A DNA stretch of 64,000 nucleotides, from the NCBI GenBank assembly GCA_035578155.1, contig JAPWDM010000003.1:67944142-68008141 (forward strand). Reading direction: 5' to 3'. The DNA is from Brachynemurus nebulosus (taxonomy: Eukaryota; Arthropoda; Insecta; Neuroptera; Myrmeleontidae). Positions 11,932-24,592 of the stretch are shown here, in pieces; the stretch's first letter is position 1, and the number at the start of each line of letters is the position of its first letter. The notes under the pieces were generated by a model. It worked only from the letters and a program-made list of their open reading frames with translations, ran no database searches and was not told the origin of the DNA. Position numbers and translations under genes: made by a program.

Positions 11932-13050
11932 TTAAGTATCTAAATATGTGGGTGCAATAAAGGTGCAAACGGTGGACCAGGTTTAAAATTAAATTTACAA
12001 AATTTGAAGATATTAACTTGACATTATTTTTTTTTTTCACTAAAAGTGTTTTGATAATCAAAATATTTTCCTAGTTGAAATAATGACAGAGTAGATACAT
12101 AAAATAAGAAAATGGCAGAAAATGGAACATTTTCTTTTAGTTTTTAGTTGGTGAATAATGGAAATAATAATATTGGAACGTTGCCAAAAAATAAGTATAA
12201 AATCTATCAGTCTAAAACATGTTTACATACATTTATGTAATTCTTAAAAATTTATTTTACTTTAGATAGATAAGTAGTTATTTTAGTTAAATGTTTTAAG
12301 GATCAGAAAACCAATTGAACCCAACAGAATTTAATAGATTTAAAAAAAAATCCTTTGACGCTTCCGCTATGTCAGAAAATAAGGTTTTATTCAAGTAACA
12401 AAAATCAAACTGTACAGACTCGACATTGTTAAGATACACGAAAAACAACAACAAAACAAAAAAATTGAGTTAATATTTAATTTTTTTTTTGGGCACTGAT
12501 TTGTGTTTTGTTTGAAAACAAAATGTAAACAGTCACGCCTGATTCCATTGTTCTACTGTTTTCATTTTTTGTTGTTGTTGTTGTTTCATTTTTGCTATTG
12601 TATAATAAAAATTGCGATAATAATAAAAGGAACATGAAATCAAAAAAGGTTACAATACTCGAGCAAGTGTATGTACTTGATTATTTAGTATGGTGAACGC
12701 TCGCGAACGCAAAGAAGTAATCATTCAAAACAATGGAAGGTGTGACAGCCGCAGGAAAACGATGAAGAGCGAACGGGGGAAAGCGCGACGTCGCAAATTA
12801 ATCTTGTCATTATTATAAATAACAACAATGCGAAATTTTCGACGCGTTCTTCATCGTCGTTTTTTTATGCGAACATGCTTATAGAATTTATGATGTTTTA
12901 TCTACGGCACTTCAAGCGTTTGTCTGTACTACAGTATTAGGAAAAAAAATTCGGGTTTTGTATGTACAGTGAAACTTCGATTAACCGTCACTCGTTTAAT
13001 CGTTTCAACGCTTAATAAAAACAATTTATCTATTCATTAGATATGTATAC

Positions 13051-13523
13051 TAGCGATGTCGGATAATTAATCGATTAGTCGGTTTAGTCGACTAATTTTG
13101 TTTACATTTAGTCATATTTTAGTCGACTATTTTACCTTCGATTAAATGATTAAAATAATTAATTTTTTTTAAATGACTAAAAAACGACTAATTCAACAAA
13201 TTTTCTGTATTATTTATTGGACTTCAAAAGAATGGAAACTAACAAATTATCTATTTGTATGATTTTTCACTTTTATCTGATTAATATAATGTGATATTTC
13301 ATATCGTTTCATTTTCTTAAAAGAAAAATATTAAAAGTCCATGATTAAATTCAAAAGAAACCTCGTTTTTAAAAGAATTACATATAGGTTACCTTACCAT
13401 GAATTCGACTAAAAATTTAGTCGATTAGTCGACTACTCTGTGCTCGATATTTTCGACTAATTTTATCTGAAAAACAATTTTAGTCGATTAATCGATTAAC
13501 TGCTTCTCGGTCCGACATCACTA
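13051..13523 (+). mobile_element. hAT-like MITE
   Basis: Perfect 8-bp duplication ATGTATAC at 13043-13050 and 13524-13531. Termini TAGCGATGTCGGA and TCCGACATCACTA form a 13-bp inverted repeat with one mismatch. The interior is built of TTAGTCGA / TCGACTAA words near both ends. 8-bp TSD and TAGNG termini are typical of hAT elements. 473 bp, no transposase. Confidence 0.9.
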
Positions 13524-13635
13524 ATGTATACAAGCCTGGTTTCTAAACGCATACAAAATCTCACAGAAAAAGAAATATTTTGTTGAAATAAAGATATTTT
13601 TAATTTCAATTAATGTATAACATATGACGAACTAA

Positions 13636-13975
13636 CACATAATGAATTGGTCATACATGCCAAAGTAAATCTTGAGTGTTTCAAGTATCAGCCAAAGCTG
13701 AACATTAAGTGAACATATGAATATTGGTGTATGTATAAATATGAATGAAAGTTCGCCATACATTAATAATGTTTCACAGATACTCGATAACAGCGTCTCG
13801 CATTAAAGAGAGGATGTGTTTGATTTATTGTCGGACTGAAGTGGCACTCGAACAAGCGGTCAGTAGCCTAATTGGTAACGCGCTTGGCTAGCAACCAAGA
13901 GATCCGTGTTCGAGGCTCAGCCGATCCAGTTTGACAATTTTTCAAACACTATGTGAATTTTAATTAATATAAAGA
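13636..13975 (+). mobile_element. tRNA-derived SINE-like element
   Basis: A body (ATGAATTGGTCATACATGCC ... GTTTCACAGATACTCGATAAC) is followed by a tRNA-like segment at about 13857-13929 with an A box (TAGCCTAATTGG), an anticodon arm CTTGG-CTAGCAA-CCAAG and a B box (GTTCGAGGC). The expected acceptor stem does not pair, so this is not a working tRNA gene. Related copies lie at 24246 and 56650, with a sister family at 21874 and 35688. Confidence 0.8.
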
Positions 13976-14020
13976 ATATGCTTACAAAGAAGATAGCCGA
14001 CTATTTTAACGTTTGTACTT

Positions 14021-14802
14021 ACTAACAAGGAAAGGTATCCAACTGTATCGCTCAGAAATTTTTGAAATTTTGGTGCATTGTAGATCATATTAAAAATAAT
14101 CACGAGCCATATTTCATTCGTGTCCATAAGCGGTTTAAGAGGGTGAAATTCACCCCTGAAAATCTGACTTTTTTTCAATTTTATTAAATATCTTGGAAAT
14201 GGCAAAAGCTTTGGTAAAGAAACTATGTATATTTGTAAACGGCACTTTGAGATCATTATTATGATACCAAAATTAAAGTCGTAAGTTTGTAACAATTCAT
14301 TACTAACATACAAGATTCCTTGATCATATTTTTGCTCATTATTAAATCAAAAAGTTAAAATTTTTCCCAAGTTAATATTAATAAAGGGTGTATTTATGCA
14401 AAAAGAAATAAACTGGTGTGATGTAAAATATATTAATTAAAAGTTCGTTTATTTATACATAAAAGCCTCCTCTTTCACCAAAAAGTACCTGGTAAAATTA
14501 GGGGTTGGGGGTGAGGGATGAAATCCAATGATTTTATAACGTTAATTTTGGTGTCATAATAAAGATCTTAAAGTGCCATTTACAAATATATATATATAGT
14601 TTCCTTATCAAAGCTCTTACCATTTCCAAGATATTTAAGAAAATTGAAAAAAAGTCAAATTTTCAGGTGTGAATTTCACCTCCTTAAACCGCTTATGGGC
14701 ACGAATGAAATATGGCTCATGATTTGTTTTAATAAGATCTACAATCCACCAAAGTTTCAAAAATTTCTGAGAGATACAGTTGGATACCTTTCCTTGTAAG
14801 TT
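14021..14802. mobile_element. large foldback element
   Basis: Arms 14021-14285 and 14541-14802 are inverted copies of each other over about 260 bp (for example ACAAGGAAAGGTATCCAACTG at the left matches the complement of CAGTTGGATACCTTTCCTTG at the right; the palindromic GGTGAAATTCACC appears inside each arm). The loop is about 255 bp. No ends or TSD could be fixed and there is no gene; an apparent reading frame over the left arm is not supported. Confidence 0.85.
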
Positions 14803-15638
14803 AAGGCGTTATATCATTCTAGAATAATATTCAGAAGGAATTATGACTCTGGAAAAATCGTATTGAACCGGGTTTCTAAAATAACTTGGAGCCGTAAAAA
14901 ACGTTCAAAAAGCTGCCCCGTAACGTTAGCGTTTTGGAGTTTCTCCGTTTGGTCGATAACTTTCTTTCATTACAGGCCAGTTATATTTTCATTTAATAAT
15001 TCACAGATGGTGTAAACGATGGCGTTTTGAATCTTTATATGCATTTTTCTCGAAACTACGTTTTCGAAAACGATGGGCAAGATAAGTTCAGCAATTTTTA
15101 TCCGACTGACTTAAAATTGTACCTGTAGCTTCTTAAATAGATTATCTAAGGCTGTTTTTGAAATTGGTGAATAAAACAATTTTTTATAAAAAAAAAATTA
15201 GGTTTAATTTTTTCATCGATTTTCAAAATTAGTCAATTTCGTTACAAAACTAGTTGTAAAGTCGGATTATTAAGAAATTTCTGTTATCCATCCCAAATCC
15301 GAGTTTCGACAGTACCGTAATCGAAGTTTTACTGTACCTACTAACAAAATCATTCTCTATGTTAAACATTATACGAATTGTTCAAATTTTTGAACCAACA
15401 GTGTATAGAGACGTAAATTTGATTTATGGCTTTATTTTCATTGTGTTTTAATCAAGAATAAGTATTAAAAAATAGAACAATGACATTTGAAAAAAAAACT
15501 CAAATTTTAATATTTTTTTCTTTTTTTCGATTATTGCGTAAATTACTTCAACTTGTAAATTTTTATACTAAATTTTAAGATTACGATTTAATTAACTTTC
15601 CTTTTTGTTTTAAAGATAAACAAAAATATAGTGAAAAC

Positions 15639-16190
15639 GGGTGTGGCACGTGGCTTCCTCGTACTCGATACACAATAAAGACGGGATTTTTTAATAATTT
15701 CATGTCAAATCTATTAACTTCCCATTGGAAGTTATTGTAAGGGGTCCGATTTGAAAATCGCTAATTTGGACATATCTTCACGTTTTAAGGTCAATAGAAT
15801 CCGAATCCATCGTCTTTAGCGTGATGTCTGTGTGTGCGTTCGTTAGTTCGTGAATTTTTTTTCGTCTCACATATCTCGAGAACAAATGATGATATCAACT
15901 CCGGATTAATTTCGTTAGATGCGTAATTAAAAAATGAAGACCGGATAAAGTTTTCAGCAAATTTGGATTAGCGGTTTGTTTTGTATAATAAAAAAACGAA
16001 ATTAAAAACTTTTTGTAAAATATTTTCTTTCTTGCATATTTTAAAAACAAATGATGATATCATTTGTTTGATGAGGGATGGAGTCCCCCACGGGATACAG
16101 GAGGCGAAGTCTCCAGTGGGGTGCAAGGACCCCCTCAAATGAAAACAAAATTATTTATGTACAGTAGTCTCTAGTCTTTATGGGCACCCA
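15639..16190 (+). repeat. decayed dispersed-repeat relics
   Basis: GTGTGGCACGTGGCTTCCTCGTACTCG matches one end of the repeat at 4770 and 27100 (shown here only as similar modules GGCTTCCTCGTACTCG). It is followed by words typical of decayed transposons (AAATGATGATATCA occurs twice, at about 15887 and 16050). No ORF; 14803-16319 otherwise looks non-coding. Confidence 0.45.
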
Positions 16191-16319
16191 ATGGGAAGTT
16201 GATAGTGTGGGTAGACCTGCCCCCTCCAATTTTTTTTTTATTTGTAAAAGCCTTTAACTTGTTAATAATATGACTATTTGAACTTTAAACTGTCTATATG
16301 AGTTAACAAATTTTACTAA

Positions 16320-17032
16320 CGGCCGGTTTTACATTCACATTTAAAGCCGACTTTAACACTAAAGACAACTTACAACTGATTTTATTTCTGGTACTGTTTT
16401 ACAATCAAATTTAAAGCTCCGTTAGTGTAAAAGTCGACTTTAAACTAAAGTAAGAATTATCTCGACTTTTACTGCTAAAAGTCGGTTTTAACATATTTGT
16501 TATTGCTGATTATTATCATTGAATTTTGTTTACAAGCATAATTTTTCTATAAAATATTCGTACCTTAAATGAATAAAATAAAAATTTTATTTGTTTGCTT
16601 ATTTTCAATAATATTTTTGGTTATTTTTACGTCTTGGTTTAACATCAAACATTCCTTTTGGGTTAAACTGGCTGAACGATTTCTGGGTTACCCGCAATTT
16701 CTTTTATGATTCATTGTATTTATGAAAAATTTCTTTTAAAAATAAATAATATAGTTTCCTATTCCAATCTCACTGGTAGAAGCGAAATGACTGAAATGCG
16801 TATTTTTTGAAATTCAATCATGTTGATATTTTCGTTTCTATAGTTATTTTTTTTAAATGTAAGATTGGCTACGATCATTCATAGTTCCTTTTATCCATGA
16901 AACACTTAAAAGTCCTTTAACAAAAGTAAGCAGACCGGATCATTGCAAAACAATGCTAAAAATAAAGTCGACTTTAAATTAAAAGTAGCTTTAGTTAAAG
17001 AACCTTTAAAATTATGAATGTAAAACCGGCCG
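16320..17032 (+). mobile_element. PIF/Harbinger-like MITE
   Basis: TAA at 16317-16319 and 17033-17035 flanks termini CGGCCGGTTTTACATTCA and TGAATGTAAAACCGGCCG, an 18-bp perfect inverted repeat. A 3-bp AT-rich TSD fits PIF/Harbinger. Subterminal TTTAAAG/CTTTAAA and AGTCGACTTT words recur at both ends. 713 bp, no ORF. From 17036 to 18784 I see only AT-rich DNA. Confidence 0.82.
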
Positions 17033-18784
17033 TAATAGTTTTTTTTTTTTTTGTAAAATATAGTCCTCATAGAAAACAAAATAAGTTGCGAGCCTGTTGT
17101 TTAGAAATCTATCAAGCGCGTGTTGGAAGCATCAAAACCTGACATACTTGACAATACTACCAGGTTTCCGATAAAAGTTTCCTACATGTAGCGACCTTTA
17201 TGAAAGACATTGTACATTTACATATGCATTCTAATAAAATTTTACAACATCTAGTGACGGTAAATGACGGTTGGTAGGTACTGCTGATACTGGTGACGGT
17301 AAGTAACCAATTATTGGGATAAAGTGACACAAGTTTTGCACATACGGTACGTCCCACTCGACGTACATATATGAGATTACATGTGTTGTAACAATGTAAA
17401 TATTGTTTCAGAATCTCATTGAAGTTTTGTCACGAATGGTGACACGTTAATGAGAAAACGTAATACAACGGGCACCTATCAACCCAAGTACAAAAGTATA
17501 AACATTACAACATTGATACCAACATTAACTATCAAACATACTTGATAAAGTAACTAGCATAGTGTTTGGTTGGTAATACGATACATTCATCCATCTAGTA
17601 CCTATAATTTGGTTTGTTTGTTTCAAAGTTTAAATTTCCGTAACTGTATAGTTTGTCATCTTTACGCCCCGCAGGCCCCCCTTACACATGATTGTGTTGG
17701 TTTATTTGAAAACCAGTGATGAACCTTTTTGTCACGGCGACACGTTCAGTGTTAATGGAAATCCGTAATAAAAACCGTTTTTATTTTTACTTTGCGAGGC
17801 ATAAAAGTTGCTAATCTTATTTTCAAGTTGAAAATAGGTAAATAAAGATATTAAATAAGTTTATTTATATTTTAAAATTTGGCCCCTCCGGTTGAAAGAG
17901 ACCATGGAAATCATATATGCTTATTTAACTGATAAATAAACATGAAAATGTACATGATAGCACCAAATCAATCGAGTTGGAAGTGTAAGGGCCATTTTTG
18001 GCATATACATAGGAATTTTGATTTTTTTCTCAACTGTACTGGAATGATTTTGAAATAAGTTTATGAGTTTGATACTTTTTGACTTTTTTGGGGGTATTAC
18101 CATTTTTTAAGGTAAGAAAGACACAATTTATCGCTCTAGATTTCAGATTTAGGCACAGACTATGCCTCTGTACCTAAGCCTTTTTTTAATGTGGATTTGT
18201 TTTTGGGCTAGGATACAGTTTAAAATTGTTATTAAAAAAATTTATACCAAATTACTGTGATGGTCTAATAAGGTATAATTCTGTATAGGTAGTTGAAAAT
18301 TACATGAAATGAACTATATAGAAGTTGGCGACGTTGCTAGGTAATGAACTACTAATTTAAAATAATAAACAAATTCAAGCAATTAGATACATACAAACAA
18401 TAATACCTATTGTATTGTCTAGTTTATTTAATTTTTCCAGATTATGTTGGATGTCATATATTATTTCACACAGTTTAAACAGTATTTTAATTTTTTTTTT
18501 AATTTCAACATGGAGATGTTTTTTGGCTGGAGTACAGATGACTGTAGGTGAATAAACCAGATGGTTTAGCTGATATCTTTGTTGTCTCTGTCTGTATAAT
18601 TTAGTGTTTTTCTGGACAGGGGAAAATATTTTCTTACTTTTTTTCAAACAAAATGAGACAGAAGTCTTTGGGTCAGAACCAACCAAAATGTATCTATTAA
18701 AAAGACGTTTTGGATTAGTGATATTTATTTTAAAGCAGCCTTTTAGTGAAAAATAACAATTTTATCGAAATCGTCAAAAATGAC

Positions 18785-19725
18785 TAGGGCTTGGAATACC
18801 GGTGTCTTTTTATAATACCGGTATTTATTCGGTATTAAAACTTAAAATACTGGAATTCCGATATTTCGGTATTTTTCGGTATTGAATGAAAATGGTATAG
18901 AAAAAAAATTAAAAAACACTCTTAATGGAAATCGTTTTTGTATAAGTAGGCAATATGTTTTACTGAAAATGACTGATAACAGTAATAATAACATACTACA
19001 TCATTTTTAGATTTTAAAAATCTAGAACTAAAACTAAATACAAAATATAAAATAGTAAAACAAAGTAAACGGAATAACAACAAAAGATAATAAAATGTAA
19101 ATTTTCTCCGATTCTACTGCACATTTAATTTAAAGAGATACACACGAACTGCAAGGGCGAAAAATAACAGCTTAAATAGTCCAACGACGTGGTGGCAATT
19201 CTAAAATAATTTTAAAAAAATATATGGACATCAATTTCTAAATTTCACCCTTTTATTTACACAGGGCAAGGAATTTTTTTAAATACCATTAGAATTAACA
19301 ATAGTATTCAACAATAGTAAAGTATTTTACCCAAACATAGGTAATTTTGTATTTTTTTCGACAGAAAAATACTTAAAAATATGTATTCCAGAATTGTAAA
19401 AACTATGTATAAAAACATATGAATGAATATAAGGTATTTGGTCAACTGGACATCTGGAAAACACTAAACAAAATTGAAGATATTGTAATAATTTATGATT
19501 CATGCTTATACTGCTGTATACAAAATACTCTATAACCATTCAATACTAATAGTAAATCTAACGTAAAAATATTTAAAATAGGTAATTATATAAAGTATCT
19601 GATTTTGCCAATACCGAAACCGAAATACCGGTATTTGAAATTTTGATACCGGTTTTAAAAAACGTATAAAAATGTCCGGTATTCCGGTTTTTCGGTAGTA
19701 CCGAAATACCGGTATCCATGCTCCA
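18785..19725 (+). mobile_element. probable hAT-like element with CCGGTATT ends
   Basis: The left end reads TAGGGCTTGGAATACCGG and the right end CCGGTATCCATGCTCCA, an imperfect inverted repeat. Many ATACCGGTATTT / AAATACCGG words lie close to both ends. Flanking octamers AAAATGAC and CAAATAAC agree at 6 of 8 positions, a weak hAT-type TSD. The interior is AT-rich without a transposase. The stretch to 20.68 kb shows no gene. Confidence 0.6.
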
Positions 19726-20680
19726 CAAATAACTCACGTTATTAAAAATAAACGAAAGGGAACAAAATGGGTCAAAATCGACCCTTATCCGTTCAACTCC
19801 TTTCTCTTATTACTTTACAGTGTTTTGTTTTTACATAATATTATCAATCACAAAATTAATTGTGTTCTGTTTTGTTTCAAATTGATATTATAACATATTT
19901 AAACAATGGACGATCATAAATTGAGTGTTCAATTGTTCCGTATTTATTTATGTGTGTCGATAGTGATATATTTGATCGTGTACTGTAAATTTATTATGTA
20001 AATGTATGTTTATATTTTATTACAAAAAAGCTTTAGGGAATTATGTAGGTATATGTGGGGGTACCGCGAATGGTGCTGTACGCAACATTCTGCCAGGCTA
20101 CGACGTAGTGAATTGAATGGATAGTCTGGATAGTAATAAATTGTTATAGTGGTAGAGATAGGTATATAGGCTTAGTGCCTTCCTCCACTATAGTGAGGTT
20201 ATGTTTATTTTGTATTGTATTGTGCTATATGCCGATGACCCTATTTTAATATCAAATAAGCAATATAAATTTTGATGGTAGTGTTTGAGTTAACCGAAAA
20301 GGATTATACCGTTTCAACAAAATTTTCGGTACCCGTACCTTTAATTTGAACATTGACCGGCAGTGCTATACCCGGTGCCGCCCGTCTGTGTGCCGAAATG
20401 AAAGGGAATTAATTTTGAGCGTTTAATGAGAATGTTATAAACAGGAAAGAGATTTCAATGGAGCGGTGTTGGAAGAAGGATCGATTTTTGACCAATGGGT
20501 GTGAAGTAGAATAGTTGTTTCTTGTAGTTTTTGATATGTAGAATTCAAAAATAATAATTCGTAAAAAAGTTCTAAAATTTCATGACGGAAAAGCTTTACT
20601 AATATTGTAAATGTGAAAGTGAGCTTGTTTTTTTTGTTAGTCTTGATTTCATACCTCAACGGTTTAACCAATCAACTTAA

Positions 20681-21304
20681 CCCTAGAATCATACGTTGGT
20701 CTACGAGAAACGTTAATCATACATCGACGTCGTTTTGACGGATGGGTTTTTACGGAGAGTTTTAGAGTTTATTTGCAAAAAACATTTTTTTTACATAACA
20801 ATACTACAAAAGCGAACAAAATATTTAAAAAAATTGGATTTGGAAAAATTTCTTAATGTAAATATTTATTAATTTTTTTAATCTTTTTATCAAAGCATAT
20901 TTTCATTATAAAAATTAAAAAATAGATAAATACATCAATTGTATCATAAAACACGTGTTTCAAATAATTAATTTATGAACTATTATGAACATAATCACTG
21001 AATAAATTAATTATAACATCCATATCTTTAATAAATTTTAGAAAAATTAGGAAAACTTTTATATGTGAAGTACAAAATCTTTAAAAAAAAACATCGCGTA
21101 ATCATACATCGACGTCCTTTTGACGGACACTATTTCAATACAAACAAAACGACAATGACTATAAACAAAATAAATACGTCTTATGTGTTATAACAACAAA
21201 TAAATTAGATAACAGAAATCTCACAGCAAGCAGGTACCGACAAGTTGTAGTATTGGAGCAGGTAGAGAAGTTCGTTTGTCGTTTTGACGTGTACGTATGA
21301 TTAA
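20681..21304 (+). mobile_element. piggyBac-like element, copy 3 (internally deleted, right end lost)
   Basis: TTAA (20677-20680) then CCCTAGAATCATACGTTGG as in the 3276 copy. It lacks about 300 bp of the interior, joining AACTATTATGA directly to ACATAATCACTGAATAAA. The right end runs to GTACGTATGATT but the final CTAGGG is gone. An internal-deletion derivative that could not now be mobilised. Confidence 0.85.
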
Positions 21305-21392
21305 AACTTTACAAAGAGATGGTTTGGAAAACAGAGATGGTTATGGGATACCGTTTACCCCCCGGAAAATATCCTATCCCAGTGGTAGAATT

Positions 21393-21602
21393 CAGGGCCG
21401 GATCTAGGAGTGGCAGGCGGGGCACGTTCTCCGGGCGCCAACGCGATTTAAGAGGGCGCGAAAAGTAGGTATGTCACGTTTTTTTTTTTTTTCGTCACTT
21501 GGTCTTTGGGAGGAAAAAAGTTTAAAGGAATTATCTCTTTTTCTACAGGGGCGTCATTTTTCAACGTTACCCCACGCGCCACTTCGGCTAGGTCCGGCCC
21601 TG
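21393..21602 (+). mobile_element. hAT-like MITE, CAGGGCCGG family
   Basis: Termini CAGGGCCGGATCTAGG and CTAGGTCCGGCCCTG. Flanking octamers GTAGAATT (21385-21392) and GTAAAATT (21603-21610) agree at 7 of 8, as expected for an aged hAT TSD. Only 210 bp. Relative of the element at 34257. Confidence 0.85.
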
Positions 21603-21873
21603 GTAAAATTTCCCAAAGAAATAGTAATTTTCGTCATGTTCATCGCCAATTTTTATTGTACGGAACAGCATTCACGCAAATATGATTGCACTTGACCAAT
21701 ATTTTTTCAAACCTGGCTAAGAACCATCCCGGAAATACAAGTTTTTGAATAAAAAAAAAGCCGGATTAAAATGGTTAAGCCGTCTTGGAGATAAATGATA
21801 ACAGACAAACACACACTTCTTGCCCGCATCGTGGGTAAAAAAGTATTCACAATTTCAATAAGGAAGTTGATGT

Positions 21874-22416
21874 AAATTAAAAATCACAAAATGATTGAAA
21901 AAATTATCCGGATCGGCCGGGAATCGAACCCAGGATCTCCTGGTAACTAGCCAGGTATGCTATCCATTACACCATCGATCATTTGCTCGACAGGCGCCCG
22001 ACACAGACAACATTCAATCACTTAGGTGTATATACTCTCTGTAATGCGAGAAGCAGTTACAATTCTTCAATTTCAAATATTATCGAGTGCTTGTGAAACA
22101 CTACTACGTATGACAGACTTTTGTCTGCATTTCAACACACGTAGTATTCATATGTTCACTTATCGTTCAGCTAAACTGTAACTTTAAGCACTCGACTTCC
22201 TTGGTTAACATGAATCGAACCCAGGATTTCCCGGTAACTAGCGGTAACTTACATTTGGATTTTGGTCATACTAACCAAGGAAGTCGAGTGGTTAAAGTTT
22301 CAGTTTAGCTGAACGATAAGTGAACATATGAATACTAAGTGTGTTGAAATGCAGACAAAAGTCTGTCATTCGTAGCAGTATTTCACAAGCACTCGATAAT
22401 ATTTGAAATTGAAAAA
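21874..22416 (+). mobile_element. inverted-dimer SINE-like element, copy 1
   Basis: Flanked by a perfect 14-bp direct repeat AAGGAAGTTGATGT (21860-21873, 22417-22430) and ending in an A run, as in LINE-mediated retroposition. Order: tRNA-like segment on the minus strand (about 21913-21985; anticodon arm CCTGG-CTAGTTA-CCAGG, B box GGTTCGATTCCC), a body on the minus strand (22068-22205), a short loop with a second tRNA fragment (22206-22256), and the same body on the plus strand (22257-22410). The acceptor stem pairs at 5 of 7 positions, so it is tRNA-derived rather than a tRNA gene. Confidence 0.85.
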
Positions 22417-22430
22417 AAGGAAGTTGATGT

Positions 22431-23066
22431 TATAGCCGGAAGTTGTGTATTGAATTTTTAAAATACATTCAAATTTTATTAGACTATTAGAAGCTGTAAG
22501 AAACAACCACTGGCACTTATTGGGGCAAAAATCGATCATTTTTTCGACCGTCTCTCCGTTCAGCGCGCATAAAGTGTCCGCATTAAGGGACCAACATTTT
22601 TATAGCCGGTTCATATTTTTTTTTTTGTTTTTTTTTGGTGGTTGGAAATTTGTCCACAGCGTTACTCACGTCACGCGCGGGTATATTTATACATATAAAT
22701 GCAAATTAGCTTTTCCTTTTTTTTCGGGGACCGCCGTTTTTCTCATTTGTTTTGGAAGGAAATTTTTTTCGTTTATGGCGAAATCTATTCACGAAGCGGC
22801 CGCCATACACGTTGAAGGAATGTTTGACAAACTGTGAAATCAGCACACATGTTTTTTTCTTTTTACTGTGTACATACTTACACAAGAAGCGTATGCTTTT
22901 CTATTGTAAAAAAAGTTTATAGTGCGGTTTTCCAAATAATATCACCTTTTTTTATTATCTGTATAAAATGTGATTCTTTCAACCAACACAAGCATTAAAA
23001 TTTTATTGATTGAGTTATTTCTTCGTCGGGCGGGCGAGGGTGAGTGATTGAGATGGTGCAAGGGTC
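22431..23066. other. no feature recognised
   Basis: AT-rich DNA with a T-rich, slightly GC-richer patch at 22.52-22.84 kb that stays open for 105 codons on the plus strand. It has no domain, no signal peptide of normal form and is dominated by F-rich T tracts, so I do not call a gene. Confidence 0.5.
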
Positions 23067-23410
23067 AATCCATATCAAATAGTCCAAAAAAAGTTGGTTG
23101 CCTGGCCATTTTAGAAAAAATTAATATTCACCCTGTGCAGTTTGCTCTAATGCACATATTCATCCTAAAACGTTGAAATAAAAATCATTTTAAAGGTGAT
23201 AAATCTCTCTTTATATTAAATTATGTCCATATTTGGCCTATTTTTCTCCATTCCACGAGAAAACGTCACCTTTGAATATTTTTTTTCTCTTAAAAGGAGT
23301 ATTATAATATACAGCTTGACTTTTATTCAAATTTCGAAACTTTAAACTCCTGTATCTCTGATGCGCCTGGCGATAAAAATCTAAAATTTATACAACTTGC
23401 AGTAATTTAA

Positions 23411-24243
23411 GGGGGATCACTAGTGTGACCGCCTGAAAAAAGGTGATTTTTGGGAAATTTTTTAAAGAAAACTACTGTATGGAATGTTTTAATTTTTTAA
23501 GGATATATTCGTTGATATATACCTACTAAATGCATGATAAAATTTTTGGACCAATTATTGGACCAGTTATTCGCGATCTCCCAAGTCTCCAAAAAAAGTC
23601 TCCCCACTGCTACAGTGATAGCGACTTTCACAGTATCTGAAATCGAAAAAACCAAAAAGCCTATTAAACTAGAAGGTACTGCCCGTGCCATGAACCTCAA
23701 TTGAAAAAAAAGTTGAAATTTAACAAAATGGCGGAGTTTGATGTTTTTTGGCCTGCAAAAGTTACATTTTTTATTCGATCGGAAAACTGGAGGTTCATGG
23801 CACGAAGAAACATATATAAAAGAAGCTGCAATAAGAATCAAATCGATTGGATGATTTGTCTTCGAGTTATAACTGCAGCAAATTTGAAAAATGTAGTTTT
23901 TCTTTACCTTACCTTTTAGTTTTAATAACTGAGAATTTTTAGTAAAATTATTTACGATGTACTCACTATAACTAATGTCATAGTAAAATTATATGAGTCG
24001 TTTAAATGTGCCAGGCTCTAGCTATTCCACAACAGGTGACTGGCAGCCACGTTCAGAAACTCCCGAACTATCAACCTTCATACATTTCTCAATACCTCAA
24101 AGTTAACAATGAAAATCAGAATCCGCTCTTCAAATGGCTCTAACTCAAAAACTATTTGAGATACGCATGTGAAATTTTAGTATATTATTTAACATGCAAA
24201 CAAAATTTCCAATTCTTTAAAAATGTCACACTAGTGGTCCTCC
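23411..24243 (+). mobile_element. TTAA-target element with GGGGGATCACTAGTGTGAC ends
   Basis: TTAA (23407-23410) then GGGGGATCACTAGTGTGAC; the right end is GTCACACTAGTGGTCCTCC then TTAA (24244-24247). The inverted repeat is about 19 bp with two differences. A TTAA target suggests a piggyBac-like element, although the termini lack CCCT, so the superfamily is uncertain. Overlapping short open frames inside are not convincing. Confidence 0.65.
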
Positions 24244-24245
24244 TT

Positions 24246-24592
24246 AAAATTCACATAGTGTTTGAAAAATTGTCAAACTGGATCGGCTGGGACTCGAACT
24301 TGGATCTCTTGATTGTTAGCCAAGCGTCTTTCCAATTAGGCTACCGAACCGCTTGTTCGAGTGCCACTCCAGTCCGACAATCAATCAAACACATCCTCTC
24401 TTTAATGCGAGACGCAGTTATATTTTGTAACATAATGAATTGGTCATACATGCCAAAGTAAATCGAGTGTTCAAGTATCCGCTAAAGCTGGACATTAAGT
24501 GAACATATGAATCTCGGTGTATGTATAAATACGAACAAAAGTTCGCCATACATTAATAATGTTTCATAGGCACCCGATAACATTTGAAATTA
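24246..24592 (-). mobile_element. tRNA-derived SINE-like element with flipped body
   Basis: A tRNA-like segment on the minus strand (about 24285-24355; A box TAGCCTAATTGG, anticodon arm CTTGG-CTAACAA-TCAAG, B box GTTCGAGTCCC) is followed by the body in plus orientation (ATGAATTGGTCATACATGCC ... GATAACATTTGAAATT) and an A run. In the copy at 13636 tRNA-like part and body point the same way; here they oppose. Confidence 0.78.

Noticed and set aside
13857..13929. tRNA gene (also at 21913, 24285, 35733, 36050, 56660)
   Set aside because: A and B boxes are present but acceptor stems do not pair fully, anticodon arms disagree between copies, and each sits in a dispersed SINE-like repeat.
13960..14313. 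117-codon minus-strand open frame
   Set aside because: Covers one arm of a foldback element; the other arm is not open in the corresponding frame.
22520..22837. 105-codon plus-strand open frame
   Set aside because: Driven by T-rich tracts (poly-Phe), without a recognised domain or gene context.
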